NCBI GenBank assembly: GCA_031286695.1
Contig: JAITTY010000011.1
Location: 737,524 to 801,523, forward strand
Reading direction: 5' to 3'
Length of the DNA: 64,000 bases
Source: Sphingobacterium sp.
GTDB taxonomy: Bacteria; Bacteroidota; Bacteroidia; Sphingobacteriales; Sphingobacteriaceae
Shown: piece by piece, positions 9,046-17,648 of the stretch
Numbering within the stretch: position 1 is the stretch's first letter
How the letters are laid out: every line of letters begins with the position of its first letter
Made by a program: the position numbers and the translations under genes
The notes under the pieces: model-generated
What the model saw: the letters and a program-made list of their open reading frames with translations, nothing else
What the model was told of the DNA's origin: nothing
The model's database searches: none

Positions 9046-9609
9046 TTATTTTTGCTTTGCTGCCTCCTTTTCAGCTTGAAACTTGGTCCATTCTGCTTTG
9101 CGCTGTGCGACCTCACTATCGGTCATATCTGAAAATCCATAGATAAGGTCAGTCAGTTTTTGCGAGCTACGGTCATATTCATTGGTCATGGTAATGCATT
9201 CTGTCGGACATACGACCGTACATAATCCACAATACATACATTTGGCCATATCAATATTGAATTTGGCCGGGTATAGTCTTTTAACGCTACCATCTGAGGT
9301 TTTTCCAATCGCTTCCGGTGATTTGATAGCTTCGATTTCGATGCAGTCAACAGGACAAGCCTTTGCGCATAGATCACAGACAATACAGTCCTCAATATCG
9401 ACTTGCAATTGATAGCGGGCAACCTCGGGGATAGGCATTTTTTCACGTGGATATTGCACTGTGACAATACCCTCCTGTTGATCAAAGTAATTGTCTTTCT
9501 TGATATTTAATTCCGTTCGCGAACGTCGGGCACCAAACAAGTGTTTAACAGTCAAAGATAATCCTTTGATTGCCGTGCGAAATGCATGCGAAGCCGTTTT
9601 AAATATCAT
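9046..9609 (-). CDS. nuoI: NADH-quinone oxidoreductase subunit I (two 4Fe-4S clusters)
   Basis: NuoI is the peripheral-arm subunit that carries clusters N6a and N6b between the hydrophilic arm and the quinone site. Two ferredoxin motifs are intact: CIVCDLCAKACP and CMYCGLCTVVCP, each CxxCxxCxxxCP. The length is 187 residues. It is the only peripheral-arm subunit encoded in this window; NuoB, C, D, E, F and G are missing here. The gene is 3 bases from both nuoH and nuoJ. Confidence 0.97.
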   Translation of the reverse strand: MIFKTASHAFRTAIKGLSLTVKHLFGARRSRTELNIKKDNYFDQQEGIVTVQYPREKMPIPEVARYQLQVDIEDCIVCDLCAKACPVDCIEIEAIKSPEAIGKTSDGSVKRLYPAKFNIDMAKCMYCGLCTVVCPTECITMTNEYDRSSQKLTDLIYGFSDMTDSEVAQRKAEWTKFQAEKEAAKQK

Positions 9610-9612
9610 ATC

Positions 9613-10686
9613 CTATGCTATAACTAAAATTCGCCAAATTGCAGAAATGGCCATACAAAGAAAAGCCAGCGGTGTCAATACTTTCCAGCATAAACTCATC
9701 AGCTGGTCTGCACGTAACCGCGGTAATGTCCACCGAATCCACATTTGGATACCGACAATAAATAATGATTTGGCTAAGGTCCAAAATATTCCCCAAGCTA
9801 AGCCCGTGGTCCAATCAGCCAGCCTTATCGCGCCAATATTGGGTAACGGTGTGTTCCAGCCCCCCAAAAAGAGAACGACACCCAACATGGAGACCAAAAA
9901 CATCATGGCATACTCCGCCAAAAAGATAAAGGCAAATTGTATCCCCCCATATTCTGTATGGAAACCACCCACCAACTCAGATTCGGCTTCCGGAATATCA
10001 AAAGGAGCACGATTACACTCGGCGAGGGTTGCAATAAAGAATATAATGTAGGTAATAATCAAATGTGGGGCCTGAAAAATGTTCCAAGCGAAGAGACCGC
10101 CAATTTCATTGACCTCCCAAATGCCTAGGAACTTAATGCTTCCATTGGTTACAATACCTTGGCCAATGGCGATTTCATTCAAGTTTAGGGTTTGGGTAAG
10201 CATCACTACAGCAATCAACGAAAGGCCTACCGGTATTTCATAGGATACCATTTGTGCTATGGCACGCATGGAACCCAATAAAGAATATTTGTTGTTAGAT
10301 CCCCAGCCTGCCATTAAAATGCCTAAGGCGTCAATGGAGATGATGGCCATAATAAAGAATAAGCCCGTATGTGTATTCGCCGGGATAAAATCTTTGGCCC
10401 AGGGAATAACAGCAAAACCTGTAAATACAGCAACGAAAATAATGATAGGAGCAATCCTAAAGAGAATTTTATCGGCTGATGAGGGGGTGATTAATTCTTT
10501 TTGGAGCAGTTTAAGAATGTCGGCGATCGTTTGGAGACTGCCATACTTTCCTGTTTCCATTGGTCCTAGGCGATCTTGTACGAATCCGGCAATCTTTCGT
10601 TCGGCGTATACTGCAAACAAGGTGAAGGCTGCTATAAAGGTGAAAATAGCAATGGGAACCAAGATATGTAGTATTGTATCTAACAA
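9613..10686 (-). CDS. nuoH: NADH-quinone oxidoreductase subunit H
   Basis: NuoH is the membrane subunit that forms the quinone-binding cavity together with NuoB and NuoD. The 357-residue protein has about eight membrane segments, the VQDRLGPMETGKYGSLQ motif just after the first helix, and the acidic cytoplasmic loop APFDIPEAESELVGGFHTEY that lies near the quinone site. It is the first gene of this operon: the region upstream contains a -7 promoter box and, beyond it, the terminator of gltA. Confidence 0.97.
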   Translation of the reverse strand: MLDTILHILVPIAIFTFIAAFTLFAVYAERKIAGFVQDRLGPMETGKYGSLQTIADILKLLQKELITPSSADKILFRIAPIIIFVAVFTGFAVIPWAKDFIPANTHTGLFFIMAIISIDALGILMAGWGSNNKYSLLGSMRAIAQMVSYEIPVGLSLIAVVMLTQTLNLNEIAIGQGIVTNGSIKFLGIWEVNEIGGLFAWNIFQAPHLIITYIIFFIATLAECNRAPFDIPEAESELVGGFHTEYGGIQFAFIFLAEYAMMFLVSMLGVVLFLGGWNTPLPNIGAIRLADWTTGLAWGIFWTLAKSLFIVGIQMWIRWTLPRLRADQLMSLCWKVLTPLAFLCMAISAIWRILVIA

Positions 10687-10728
10687 GTCTTATTTATAAT
10701 GATTTTTAATAAGCGACCAATGAATACG

Positions 10729-10736
10729 CAAACTTA
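10729..10736 (-). promoter_or_regulatory. -7 promoter box of the nuoH-N operon
   Basis: CAAACTTA on the + strand reads TAAGTTTG on the minus strand, an exact TAnnTTTG match 42 bases before the nuoH ATG. I find no TTTG at the -33 distance. Together with the gltA terminator upstream it argues that nuoH-N is a separate transcription unit. Confidence 0.55.
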
Positions 10737-10885
10737 ACGAAAAACAGGGAATTTAGATAAGGAAAAATTAAAATATACTTAACAAGTAGATTATCGTGAC
10801 AATAACGTAACGCATAGCAAGGCTATATTGGTCGGATGGACGATTTTGGATCAATTGGAAGGAACAATATAAATGGTATGAAAAT

Positions 10886-10913
10886 AAAAAAGCACCCCGA
10901 AGGATGCTTTTTT
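10886..10913 (-). terminator. gltA terminator
   Basis: The pair AAAAAAGCACCC / GGATGCTTTTTT forms a hairpin with a CGAA loop and one C-A mismatch. On the minus strand it ends in a run of six T. It starts 21 bases after the gltA stop. Confidence 0.75.
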
Positions 10914-10934
10914 AGGATATAAATCAAAATCGGA

Positions 10935-12221
10935 TTAACGATTTGAAAATTCAACGTAGTCGCGTTCAGTGTGGCCAACGTATACTTGTCTTGGACGACC
11001 GATAGGCTCTTTGTTTTCACGCATTTCTTTCCATTGTGCAATCCATCCCGGTAGACGGCCTAAAGCAAATAATACGGTAAACATATCTGCTTTGAAACCT
11101 AACGCACGGTAGATGATACCTGAATAGAAATCAACATTTGGATAAAGTTTTCTGTCGATGAAGTATTGGTCATTCAATGCCGCTTCTTCTAATTTCTTCG
11201 CGATATCCAATACAGGATCTTGAACACCTAATTTTTCCAAGATATCATCACATGCTTTTTTGATGATTTTAGCACGAGGGTCGAAGTTTTTGTAAACACG
11301 GTGACCGAATCCCATTAAACGGAAAGGATCGTTTTTGTCTTTTGCCTTAGCAAGATATTTTTCAGCATCACCACCATCATTTTTAATGGCTTCAAGCATC
11401 TCGATTACGGCTTGGTTTGCACCGCCATGCAATGGACCCCATAATGCATTGATACCTGATGCAACAGATGCATAAAGGTTTGCATTGGATGAACCAACGA
11501 TACGAACCGTAGATGTCGAACAGTTTTGCTCATGATCAGCATGTAAAATCAACAATTTGTGCATGGCGTCAATGACAACGGGATCAAATGTTTTTTCATC
11601 ATTCACTTCTCCAAACAGCATGTTTAGGAAGTTGTCAATGTAGCCAAGATTATTTTTTGGATAAACAACAGGGTGACCTAATGATTTCTTTTGAATCCAG
11701 GAAACGATTGTTGGCATTTTTGCCAAAAGGTTGATGATCGTTTGATCTTCTTCTTCGTCTGTTAAGTTTGGATTTAAAGATTCTGGATAAAATGCCGACA
11801 ATGCGCCTACTAAGCAAGAAAGCTGACCCATTGGGTGAGATTTGGACGGGAATCCAGCGAAGAAATTTTTCATGTCTTCGTGGATCATCATTTGCTTCTT
11901 GATGTCAGCTCTGAATTTTTCCAATACTTCTTTTTTCGGAAGCTCTCCATAAATCAACAAATAAGCAACTTCCAGGAAAGTTGATTTCTCTGCCAACTGC
12001 TCAATTGGATATCCTCTATATCTCAATATGCCTTTTTCACCGTCAAGGAAAGTAATCGCACTTTTCGTTGCACCTGTATTTTTGTATCCTGGGTCTAACG
12101 TAATAAATCCGCTTAGATCTCTTAATTTTGAAATATCAACTGCTTTTTCATTTTCAGTACCGACAATGACCGGAAGGTCATACGAAGTGCCGTCTAAATT
12201 TATAGATGCTTTATCTGACAT
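10935..12221 (-). CDS. gltA: Citrate synthase
   Basis: Citrate synthase joins acetyl-CoA and oxaloacetate in the first step of the TCA cycle. The 428-residue length matches the type II (hexameric, E. coli-like) group. Catalytic motifs are all present: LILHADHEQNCSTSTVR with the first active-site His, PLHGGANQAVIEML, GFGHRVYKNFDPRAKII with the second His, and the YPNVDFYSGI segment with the catalytic Asp. It is a single-gene unit with its own promoter box and terminator and stands directly upstream of the complex I operon. Confidence 0.97.
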   Translation of the reverse strand: MSDKASINLDGTSYDLPVIVGTENEKAVDISKLRDLSGFITLDPGYKNTGATKSAITFLDGEKGILRYRGYPIEQLAEKSTFLEVAYLLIYGELPKKEVLEKFRADIKKQMMIHEDMKNFFAGFPSKSHPMGQLSCLVGALSAFYPESLNPNLTDEEEDQTIINLLAKMPTIVSWIQKKSLGHPVVYPKNNLGYIDNFLNMLFGEVNDEKTFDPVVIDAMHKLLILHADHEQNCSTSTVRIVGSSNANLYASVASGINALWGPLHGGANQAVIEMLEAIKNDGGDAEKYLAKAKDKNDPFRLMGFGHRVYKNFDPRAKIIKKACDDILEKLGVQDPVLDIAKKLEEAALNDQYFIDRKLYPNVDFYSGIIYRALGFKADMFTVLFALGRLPGWIAQWKEMRENKEPIGRPRQVYVGHTERDYVEFSNR

Positions 12222-12263
12222 GTTTATATATTATCTTATATCTGATTTGTTATGCTAATCTCA

Positions 12264-12271
12264 CAAATTTA
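12264..12271 (-). promoter_or_regulatory. -7 promoter box of gltA
   Basis: CAAATTTA on the + strand reads TAAATTTG on the minus strand, an exact TAnnTTTG box 42 bases before the start codon. The -33 element is not recognisable. Confidence 0.45.
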
Positions 12272-12411
12272 ACTATTTGATATTTAAAATTGAAAGTTCT
12301 TTTAGAATTAAAATGACATGATTGCGTCATTTTGGATAATATTCACTAATTATTTACTTAAATAAGCAAATAATTTATTCAAATTTAACATTATCTTATT
12401 CTGCAAAAATA

Positions 12412-12657
12412 TCAATCGATTTTTCTTTGTGCAACCTTTCCTTTGTCTTCATAGTTGCCCTGTTTACCTGATCCGAAAAAGGGTATGATGACAAAACAAA
12501 CCAGAATAATGGAAGTCAGTGTCAGAATTCCTGTGGTCCACAATATTTTGCTGAAATTTTCTGCATCTAATAGTTGAATGCCCCAGAGCCCCAAAAGGAA
12601 ATAGGTGGCCACGAAAAGTATCACCAGTGTGAATAATATGCCGAATATGTATTTCAT
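12412..12657 (-). CDS. Small two-helix membrane protein of unknown function
   Basis: I do not recognise this 81-residue protein. It has two hydrophobic segments (about residues 2-24 and 40-62), a short loop LLDAENFSKILWT between them, and a charged tail GKQGNYEDKGKVAQRKID. It is the third gene in line after the zinc-ribbon and SPFH genes on the same strand, 81 bases downstream of the SPFH gene, and may be part of their membrane complex, which is inference from position. Confidence 0.7.
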   Translation of the reverse strand: MKYIFGILFTLVILFVATYFLLGLWGIQLLDAENFSKILWTTGILTLTSIILVCFVIIPFFGSGKQGNYEDKGKVAQRKID

Positions 12658-12738
12658 ACCTGAATTAATTTATTTGTTATGAATGGATTCGCTACAGTAT
12701 AATTGAGTCGAATCGTCCGATGAATATCCCTTAATACA

Positions 12739-13746
12739 TTATATTTTGTTGAGAATCTGTTTTTTTAATGTATCGAATTCTTCTTGGGTAATGATATTCT
12801 CACGGAGCAGCAGCTGCAGCTTCTGGAGTTTCTCGACAAAGTCGCCCTCTTGCTGAATATGATCTTTGATCTCCTCTTTTTGAAGGTCAAATTGCTTTCC
12901 GAGTTCCATACCGACTCCCAGTTGTGCACCTACACCGGCGATTCCCCCTTCATTTTTAGCCGCATCGCGTAGTGCCCGTAATTTTTCCAATTCAACATAG
13001 CTTAAGCCTGCCTGTTGTGCCGCTTGTGTCTGTGTGCTTAAATCTGCTATTTCTCCAATTCTTCGTTGTGTATTAGCATCAAATTGAGTCCCTAAAATTT
13101 TGAAATCCGTGATGTCGAGACCAAGGTCTTTAAAGTCTTGTTCAACAGCGGTCTTGATGTCGTTGGATAGCAGTCCCAGTTGACTGTCAATCTCATTATA
13201 ACCTAGTTTCTTTTGTGCAATCTGCGCAATAATTTGTTGGGGAATCCGATTATTGATGATGTCTTGAATGACAGCTGTGCTGACCGTATTTTGGTTAGCC
13301 ACAATGTTTTTGTAGAAATGCACGGGTTCTTTGATCAGGTAGGAGAATGTTCCATTCAAGCCGATTTCTATGGGTAAGTTATAGTGCGGGTCGATGTATT
13401 TAATCGGAGATCCTGTACCCCAGGATTGATTAACGATAGCGGCCGTGCGAAAAAAGTAAATGTAAAGTTTATGTTCGGATTCAAAATTTTGCCGCAAGCG
13501 CGCTAAAGTGGTGAAAAATGGATGGTTATCCGTTTTTAGGTTGTATGTACCAGCCTCGGTCAGGAGGTTTTCACCTTTGCCTTCGTAGACAAGGATGCAG
13601 CCCTGGCCTGGAGCGAGGATCAGTTTGCTGGAATTTTTGATCTCATTCTTCTCCGATGGAAATTTATACCATAGTAATCGAGGATCCTGGTTTTTCCACT
13701 CGATGACCTCAGAAAGCTGGTTGTTAAAAAGATTAAATAGTCCCAT
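12739..13746 (-). CDS. SPFH-domain protein with C-terminal SHOCT motif (YdjI / virion-core-protein-like)
   Basis: This 335-residue soluble protein resembles the SPFH branch annotated as virion core protein, typified by B. subtilis YdjI. The N-terminal block (MGLFNLFNNQLSEVIEWKNQ) and the EIGLNGTFSYLIKEPVHFYKN strand region are characteristic. A coiled-coil zone (about residues 225-300, Gln/Ala rich) follows. The last 35 residues (EKLQKLQLLLRENIITQEEF) form a SHOCT motif, a short oligomerisation module. There is no membrane helix. It lies 5 bases downstream of a zinc-ribbon membrane protein. YdjI is known to work with a zinc-ribbon membrane partner in membrane-stress response; the same role here is inference. 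Confidence 0.82.
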   Translation of the reverse strand: MGLFNLFNNQLSEVIEWKNQDPRLLWYKFPSEKNEIKNSSKLILAPGQGCILVYEGKGENLLTEAGTYNLKTDNHPFFTTLARLRQNFESEHKLYIYFFRTAAIVNQSWGTGSPIKYIDPHYNLPIEIGLNGTFSYLIKEPVHFYKNIVANQNTVSTAVIQDIINNRIPQQIIAQIAQKKLGYNEIDSQLGLLSNDIKTAVEQDFKDLGLDITDFKILGTQFDANTQRRIGEIADLSTQTQAAQQAGLSYVELEKLRALRDAAKNEGGIAGVGAQLGVGMELGKQFDLQKEEIKDHIQQEGDFVEKLQKLQLLLRENIITQEEFDTLKKQILNKI

Positions 13747-13751
13747 AGTGT

Positions 13752-15122
13752 TTAATTTAGTGTGTCGAATTTGGGGTTATACCCTTCAAACTTGTTGATT
13801 TGTTTGCCATTATTATCAAAATAATAATAGCTGCTCCCGTCTTTTACGATAAAACCATCCTTTAATAGGCACCCATTTCCATAAATAGACTTCAGGTCTG
13901 TGCTGATCGTTTTTTGTATGGCACCTGTTGTTATATCCAGCAGCTGTATCTGTAAGGGGTCGTCTTCAGCAGGTGTCGGTTTATACGCAATGAGGAGCGT
14001 TTTGTCGTTTTGTGCGACCACCACGGGCTGAAAATAGAGCCTTCCCGGTGTAAAGTCTTTGAAACTAATCAGACGGGCTCCTTTAAATTGCCATGGATTG
14101 ATCAGCACCTTTTTGTAGGGGTCACGGTCGGTAAAAATACCTGATCCGCCATAGTCCTTATCCCAGGAAAAGCGCGGGCTATCTTTGGGAAATCCATATT
14201 GGTATTGGTAGCTGTATTGGATTAACTGAATTTTTTCCTCTGGGTAGTAACTGGATTTACTTGAAAAGGTGAATTCCGTTTTTGTCGTTGGATTGGGCAG
14301 TTTTTTCCTTCTTTCGTCATATAGCTGCTTATCGGGAATAGATTTGTTGATTAAGGGATAGTAAGCTAAATTTTGCCCTTCATTGTTGATAATTTGATAG
14401 GCAGAACCATAGTCTTCGTATTTAAATTCAACTTTCGCGATGCCTGTGCTTAAAGACGGCGCATCTTTTACATAGTTCTCCAGTACACTTTTATAAGTGA
14501 GTGTATTTCTGTCAAGCTGATAAATGTATTTGGATTTGACGATAATATAAAGATTCTGATCTTCAAATACCTGAAGTTTGACATCGCTGCTCGACAGTTC
14601 GACAGGAGTTTCCATCAACGTCTTTACCCATTCTTTTTTACCGGTTTTGGGGTCGAAGAGTCCAATATAAACTTTGTTGTCCTTGCCTTCGTCCATTCGA
14701 TTCCTGAACGTTCCAACGTTACCGACGACAACGACATGCGGCGTATTATCTTTGTCCAGAAATAACATGTTGCTCGCATAATTCCATTCCAATGGTTCGG
14801 CTTCTTCTTTTTTTTCTGTTGTGTTGGAGGAGCTGTAAGTTGAATAATTAGGTTCCGGCTTTTTAGAAAAAATAGCGCTTAAACCACCGATGACGAACAT
14901 AAGTGCAACAAAACCTACTATCGCAAATAATACGATTCGAATGGCTTTATATTGATCTTGGTTATTACGTGGGTAGTTATAGTTGTGGTTGATATTGATG
15001 TCATCGCTATCCAGAAAAAATTCTGTTCCGCAGCTATCACATTTGTAATAATCGGGACGTAATGTAGTGATTTTTATGCTTCCGCAATGCGGACATTTGA
15101 TCGCTTTGATATTTTTAGCCAT
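13752..15122 (-). CDS. Zinc-ribbon, single-helix protein with an extracytoplasmic propeller-like domain
   Basis: The 456-residue protein starts with a zinc ribbon (Cys10-x2-Cys13 and Cys28-x2-Cys31), then one membrane helix (about residues 60-84, IVLFAIVGFVALMFVIGGL). A long domain follows with repeated beta-strand wording (KVYIGLFDPKTGKKEW, LYIIVKSKYIYQLDR, ILLDITTG-like blocks) that suggests a PQQ-type beta-propeller. The topology would put the ribbon in the cytoplasm and the propeller in the periplasm. It is the first gene of the operon with the SPFH gene. I know no function for this exact architecture. Confidence 0.75.
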   Translation of the reverse strand: MAKNIKAIKCPHCGSIKITTLRPDYYKCDSCGTEFFLDSDDININHNYNYPRNNQDQYKAIRIVLFAIVGFVALMFVIGGLSAIFSKKPEPNYSTYSSSNTTEKKEEAEPLEWNYASNMLFLDKDNTPHVVVVGNVGTFRNRMDEGKDNKVYIGLFDPKTGKKEWVKTLMETPVELSSSDVKLQVFEDQNLYIIVKSKYIYQLDRNTLTYKSVLENYVKDAPSLSTGIAKVEFKYEDYGSAYQIINNEGQNLAYYPLINKSIPDKQLYDERRKKLPNPTTKTEFTFSSKSSYYPEEKIQLIQYSYQYQYGFPKDSPRFSWDKDYGGSGIFTDRDPYKKVLINPWQFKGARLISFKDFTPGRLYFQPVVVAQNDKTLLIAYKPTPAEDDPLQIQLLDITTGAIQKTISTDLKSIYGNGCLLKDGFIVKDGSSYYYFDNNGKQINKFEGYNPKFDTLN

Positions 15123-15453
15123 TTATCTTTTTTGTATTTGTTTTGAACCATGCATTTAGCGCAGAAGGTCCGACTGATTGCTCTCAATTTTGCACAGTGA
15201 AAACGCCTGTTTTTTCAATTGATGAACGATTGATGAATGAATTTAGTATTAAAATAAACGTATCACAAATTTTCTGCCAGCTAACTTATATTCGTCGGAT
15301 TTGAGTTTAAATACGCAAGAAATGAGCCATTTCTTTTTTTAAGCGTTGGAGGTACTGCTATTTAGCACGGATTTATAAAACAGGAAAAAATATTTTTTGT
15401 ATTTACGAATTATTCGTAGATTAGTGAAAGATTAGAAAAAGGAAGATAAAGAC
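15123..15453. other. Divergent intergenic region between the zinc-ribbon gene and blaI-like gene
   Basis: This 331-base AT-rich spacer carries the putative operator at 15404-15418 near its right end. On the left side (15200-15300) I see no consensus -7 box for the minus-strand operon and no open frame of note. Confidence 0.5.
15404..15418. promoter_or_regulatory. Putative operator of the BlaI-type repressor
   Basis: A perfect inverted repeat TACGAA-TTA-TTCGTA lies 35 bases upstream of the blaI-like ATG. It is flanked on the left by TTTTTTG (15393-15399) and on the right overlaps TAGATTAG (15417-15424), which differs from TAnnTTTG by one base. A repressor dimer bound here would cover the promoter. 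The TACnnn...nnnGTA form resembles the known TACA/TGTA operators of BlaI/MecI. Confidence 0.65.
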
Positions 15454-15816
15454 ATGGAAAAATTAACAGCACAGGAAGAGCAGGCAATGCAATCTATTTG
15501 GAGCCTAAATGGAGGTTTTATAAAGGAGATCTTGGATAATGTAAAAGGCGAGAAGATGCCCTATACAACTTTGGCTTCGACAGTGAAGAATTTAGAACGC
15601 AAGGATTTTGTGAAAGCAGTACGCTATGCCAATGCCAAACGCTATGAGCCAATGGTGAGTGAGGAAGATTATAAGGCTAAGTTTATGAATTCCTTTGTGG
15701 GCGATTATTTCAAAAATTCCTATAAGGAGATGGTTTCCTTTTTTGTACAGGAAGAAAAACTGACCGCCGATGAGTTAAAGGAGATCATGGACATGATTAA
15801 GCATAATAAATCTTAA
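15454..15816 (+). CDS. BlaI/MecI/CopY-family transcriptional repressor
   Basis: This 120-residue winged-helix repressor has the family pattern: LTAQEEQAMQSIWSLNGGFIKEIL (first helices), PYTTLASTVKNLERKDFVKAVR (recognition helix and wing start) and RYEPMVSEEDY (wing end), then a C-terminal dimerisation helix pair. Family members block their own promoter until cut by a membrane M56 protease. That protease is encoded 4 bases downstream, and a matching inverted repeat lies just upstream, so autoregulation is likely. The inducing signal is not known; a beta-lactamase gene is not present nearby. Confidence 0.93.
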   Translation: MEKLTAQEEQAMQSIWSLNGGFIKEILDNVKGEKMPYTTLASTVKNLERKDFVKAVRYANAKRYEPMVSEEDYKAKFMNSFVGDYFKNSYKEMVSFFVQEEKLTADELKEIMDMIKHNKS

Positions 15817-15820
15817 TAGC

Positions 15821-17605
15821 ATGGAAAGTCTACTAACCTATATTATACAAGTCAATCTCTTGTTGGGTATTATCTATCTAGGATATATGGGGCTATTGAA
15901 AGGCTTGACCTTCTATTTTTTAAATAGAGTCTACTTTTTAGTAGGTGGGCTATTTGCTTTTGTATATCCATTTCTGGATTTAAAGTCTTTGTTTGTACAG
16001 CGTGGGCTGGATATGGGGGTGGTAGGCGAGCAGATTTCGCTTTATATGATGGAACCGGAGGTTCAGCAGCAGCTGACGTTAGGAAGGTTGGTGGAAATCG
16101 TGTTTATGGTCGGTGCCGTTTTATTGTTATTAAAATTTGTATTTCAATTAGTGAGTTTATTGCGGATTCATCTGAATTCGAGGTCCGATCAATGGAGGAC
16201 CTACCTATTCAGGAATGTATTGATTCCTATCGTTCCATTTTCGTTTTTGAATAAAATCTATGTTAATAAGGAACAGCATCTGGATGCTGAACTAAAAGAT
16301 ATTTTTAAGCATGAGGATATTCATGTGAAAGGCCTTCACAGTTTGGATATTTTATTGTTTGAAATGATATTGGTGTGTTGTTGGTACAATCCTTTCGTCT
16401 GGCTCATGCGCAGGGCCATTCGCCAAAATTTGGAGTTCCTGACTGATCAACAGGTTCTCGATAAAGGAATTGACAAGCAGACGTACCAATACAGCCTATT
16501 GAATGTGTCCAAAAAGGGCACTTCAGTAGGGTTGAGCAATCAATTTAATTTTAAACTTTTAAAACGTCGCATTATGATGATGAACAAGAAACGATCATCG
16601 AAAATAGAATTGAGTAAGTATGCTTTTCTTTTACCTGTATTTTTATTGACTGGGGCAGCATTTACGGTAAGTAAAGCCGAGGGCAGTATAGAAAACGTGG
16701 TCGAGAAGGTAAATGAGACGGCTGTTATCGACTTGAACAGAGATTTACAGGTTGATGTTTCCTTGCCAGCAAAGATGGTCAGTAAGGTAAATAAGCCTTT
16801 GGTGGAATTGAATACCATAGAATTAAAAAAAGATACTGTAAAATCCAAGAGTGGAGCAGATACTATTCATTTTCGGACAAGTATGAAATTCGAAAAGGAA
16901 CCGCTCTATATTGTAGAAGGGAAGGAGGTTAATCCAACTATTATGGCTGCTATCCCGGGATCGGAAATCCAGTCGATCGATGTGATTAAAGATAATGGAA
17001 AGGCAGTATATGGCGAAAAGGGTAAGAATGGAGTTATTCTTGTTACGTTGAAGAAAAAAGGTTCACCTACGATCACCAATCAGACACTTACCTTTACCTA
17101 TGATAAAAAAGAAGATGTCGGTAACGCTGTCAAGACGGTGGCGAAAGGGGAGCCTTCGGAAGTTGTCGTGACGGGTTATAAAAAAGAAGATGCGAATGCA
17201 CCGGAGCTCAAGGGAAAGGTACAAGGAGTTGTAGTCTATATGAAGGGACAATCTACAGATCTTGAGCCGGGCAAGTTTGGTGCCCGTAGTATTGGTGGGA
17301 TTAAAGGAGATCCGCTATTTGTTGTTGACGGAAAAATTGTCGCGGACTACAGCAAGGCTAAAGAGATCGATCCGAATACAATTGGTCATATATCGGTCTT
17401 AAAAAATCAACCTGCCACTGCACTCTATGGTGATCAGGGAAAGGATGGCGTTGTTATTATTACCACCAAGGCATATGCAAAAGAACATCCTGAAGCGGTG
17501 TCTTCTGATGTAGAGGATCGTCTGTCTGGAAAAGTGAAAAAAGTAATTAAGACCGAGTTGGAGAAGGAAAAAGGTGAAGCGGTTAAGAAAGAACAGGGGC
17601 AATAG
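15821..17605 (+). CDS. M56 (BlaR1/MecR1-type) membrane protease with C-terminal plug-like repeats
   Basis: This 594-residue protein is the likely sensor partner of the repressor. The N-terminal part has membrane helices (about residues 3-30, 35-55, 90-112) and the zinc protease motif His164-Glu-Asp-Ile-His168, with the EFLTDQQVL third-ligand region downstream. A further helix (about 270-285) leads to the periplasm. Instead of a penicillin-binding sensor domain, the C-terminus has two copies of a SusC/TonB-receptor plug-like signature: GKEVNPTIMAAIPGSEIQSI...YGEKGKNGVILVTLK and LFVVDGKI...IGHISVLKNQPATALYG...GVVIITTK. This fold fusion occurs in Bacteroidota M56 proteins, but I know no ligand for it. 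Confidence 0.88.
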   Translation: MESLLTYIIQVNLLLGIIYLGYMGLLKGLTFYFLNRVYFLVGGLFAFVYPFLDLKSLFVQRGLDMGVVGEQISLYMMEPEVQQQLTLGRLVEIVFMVGAVLLLLKFVFQLVSLLRIHLNSRSDQWRTYLFRNVLIPIVPFSFLNKIYVNKEQHLDAELKDIFKHEDIHVKGLHSLDILLFEMILVCCWYNPFVWLMRRAIRQNLEFLTDQQVLDKGIDKQTYQYSLLNVSKKGTSVGLSNQFNFKLLKRRIMMMNKKRSSKIELSKYAFLLPVFLLTGAAFTVSKAEGSIENVVEKVNETAVIDLNRDLQVDVSLPAKMVSKVNKPLVELNTIELKKDTVKSKSGADTIHFRTSMKFEKEPLYIVEGKEVNPTIMAAIPGSEIQSIDVIKDNGKAVYGEKGKNGVILVTLKKKGSPTITNQTLTFTYDKKEDVGNAVKTVAKGEPSEVVVTGYKKEDANAPELKGKVQGVVVYMKGQSTDLEPGKFGARSIGGIKGDPLFVVDGKIVADYSKAKEIDPNTIGHISVLKNQPATALYGDQGKDGVVIITTKAYAKEHPEAVSSDVEDRLSGKVKKVIKTELEKEKGEAVKKEQGQ

Positions 17606-17616
17606 TCCATTCAATA

Positions 17617-17645
17617 AGAAAAAGCCGATTTATTCGGCTTTTTCT
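17617..17645. terminator. Bidirectional terminator between the M56 gene and pth
   Basis: A perfect 12-base-pair stem AGAAAAAGCCGA / TCGGCTTTTTCT with a TTTAT loop. A-run and T-run flank the stem on both sides, so it can stop both converging genes. Confidence 0.9.
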
Positions 17646-17648
17646 GAC

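Noticed and set aside
9491-10051. A 186-codon + strand frame across nuoI and nuoH
   Set aside because: Antisense shadow; both nuo genes are complete and well supported.
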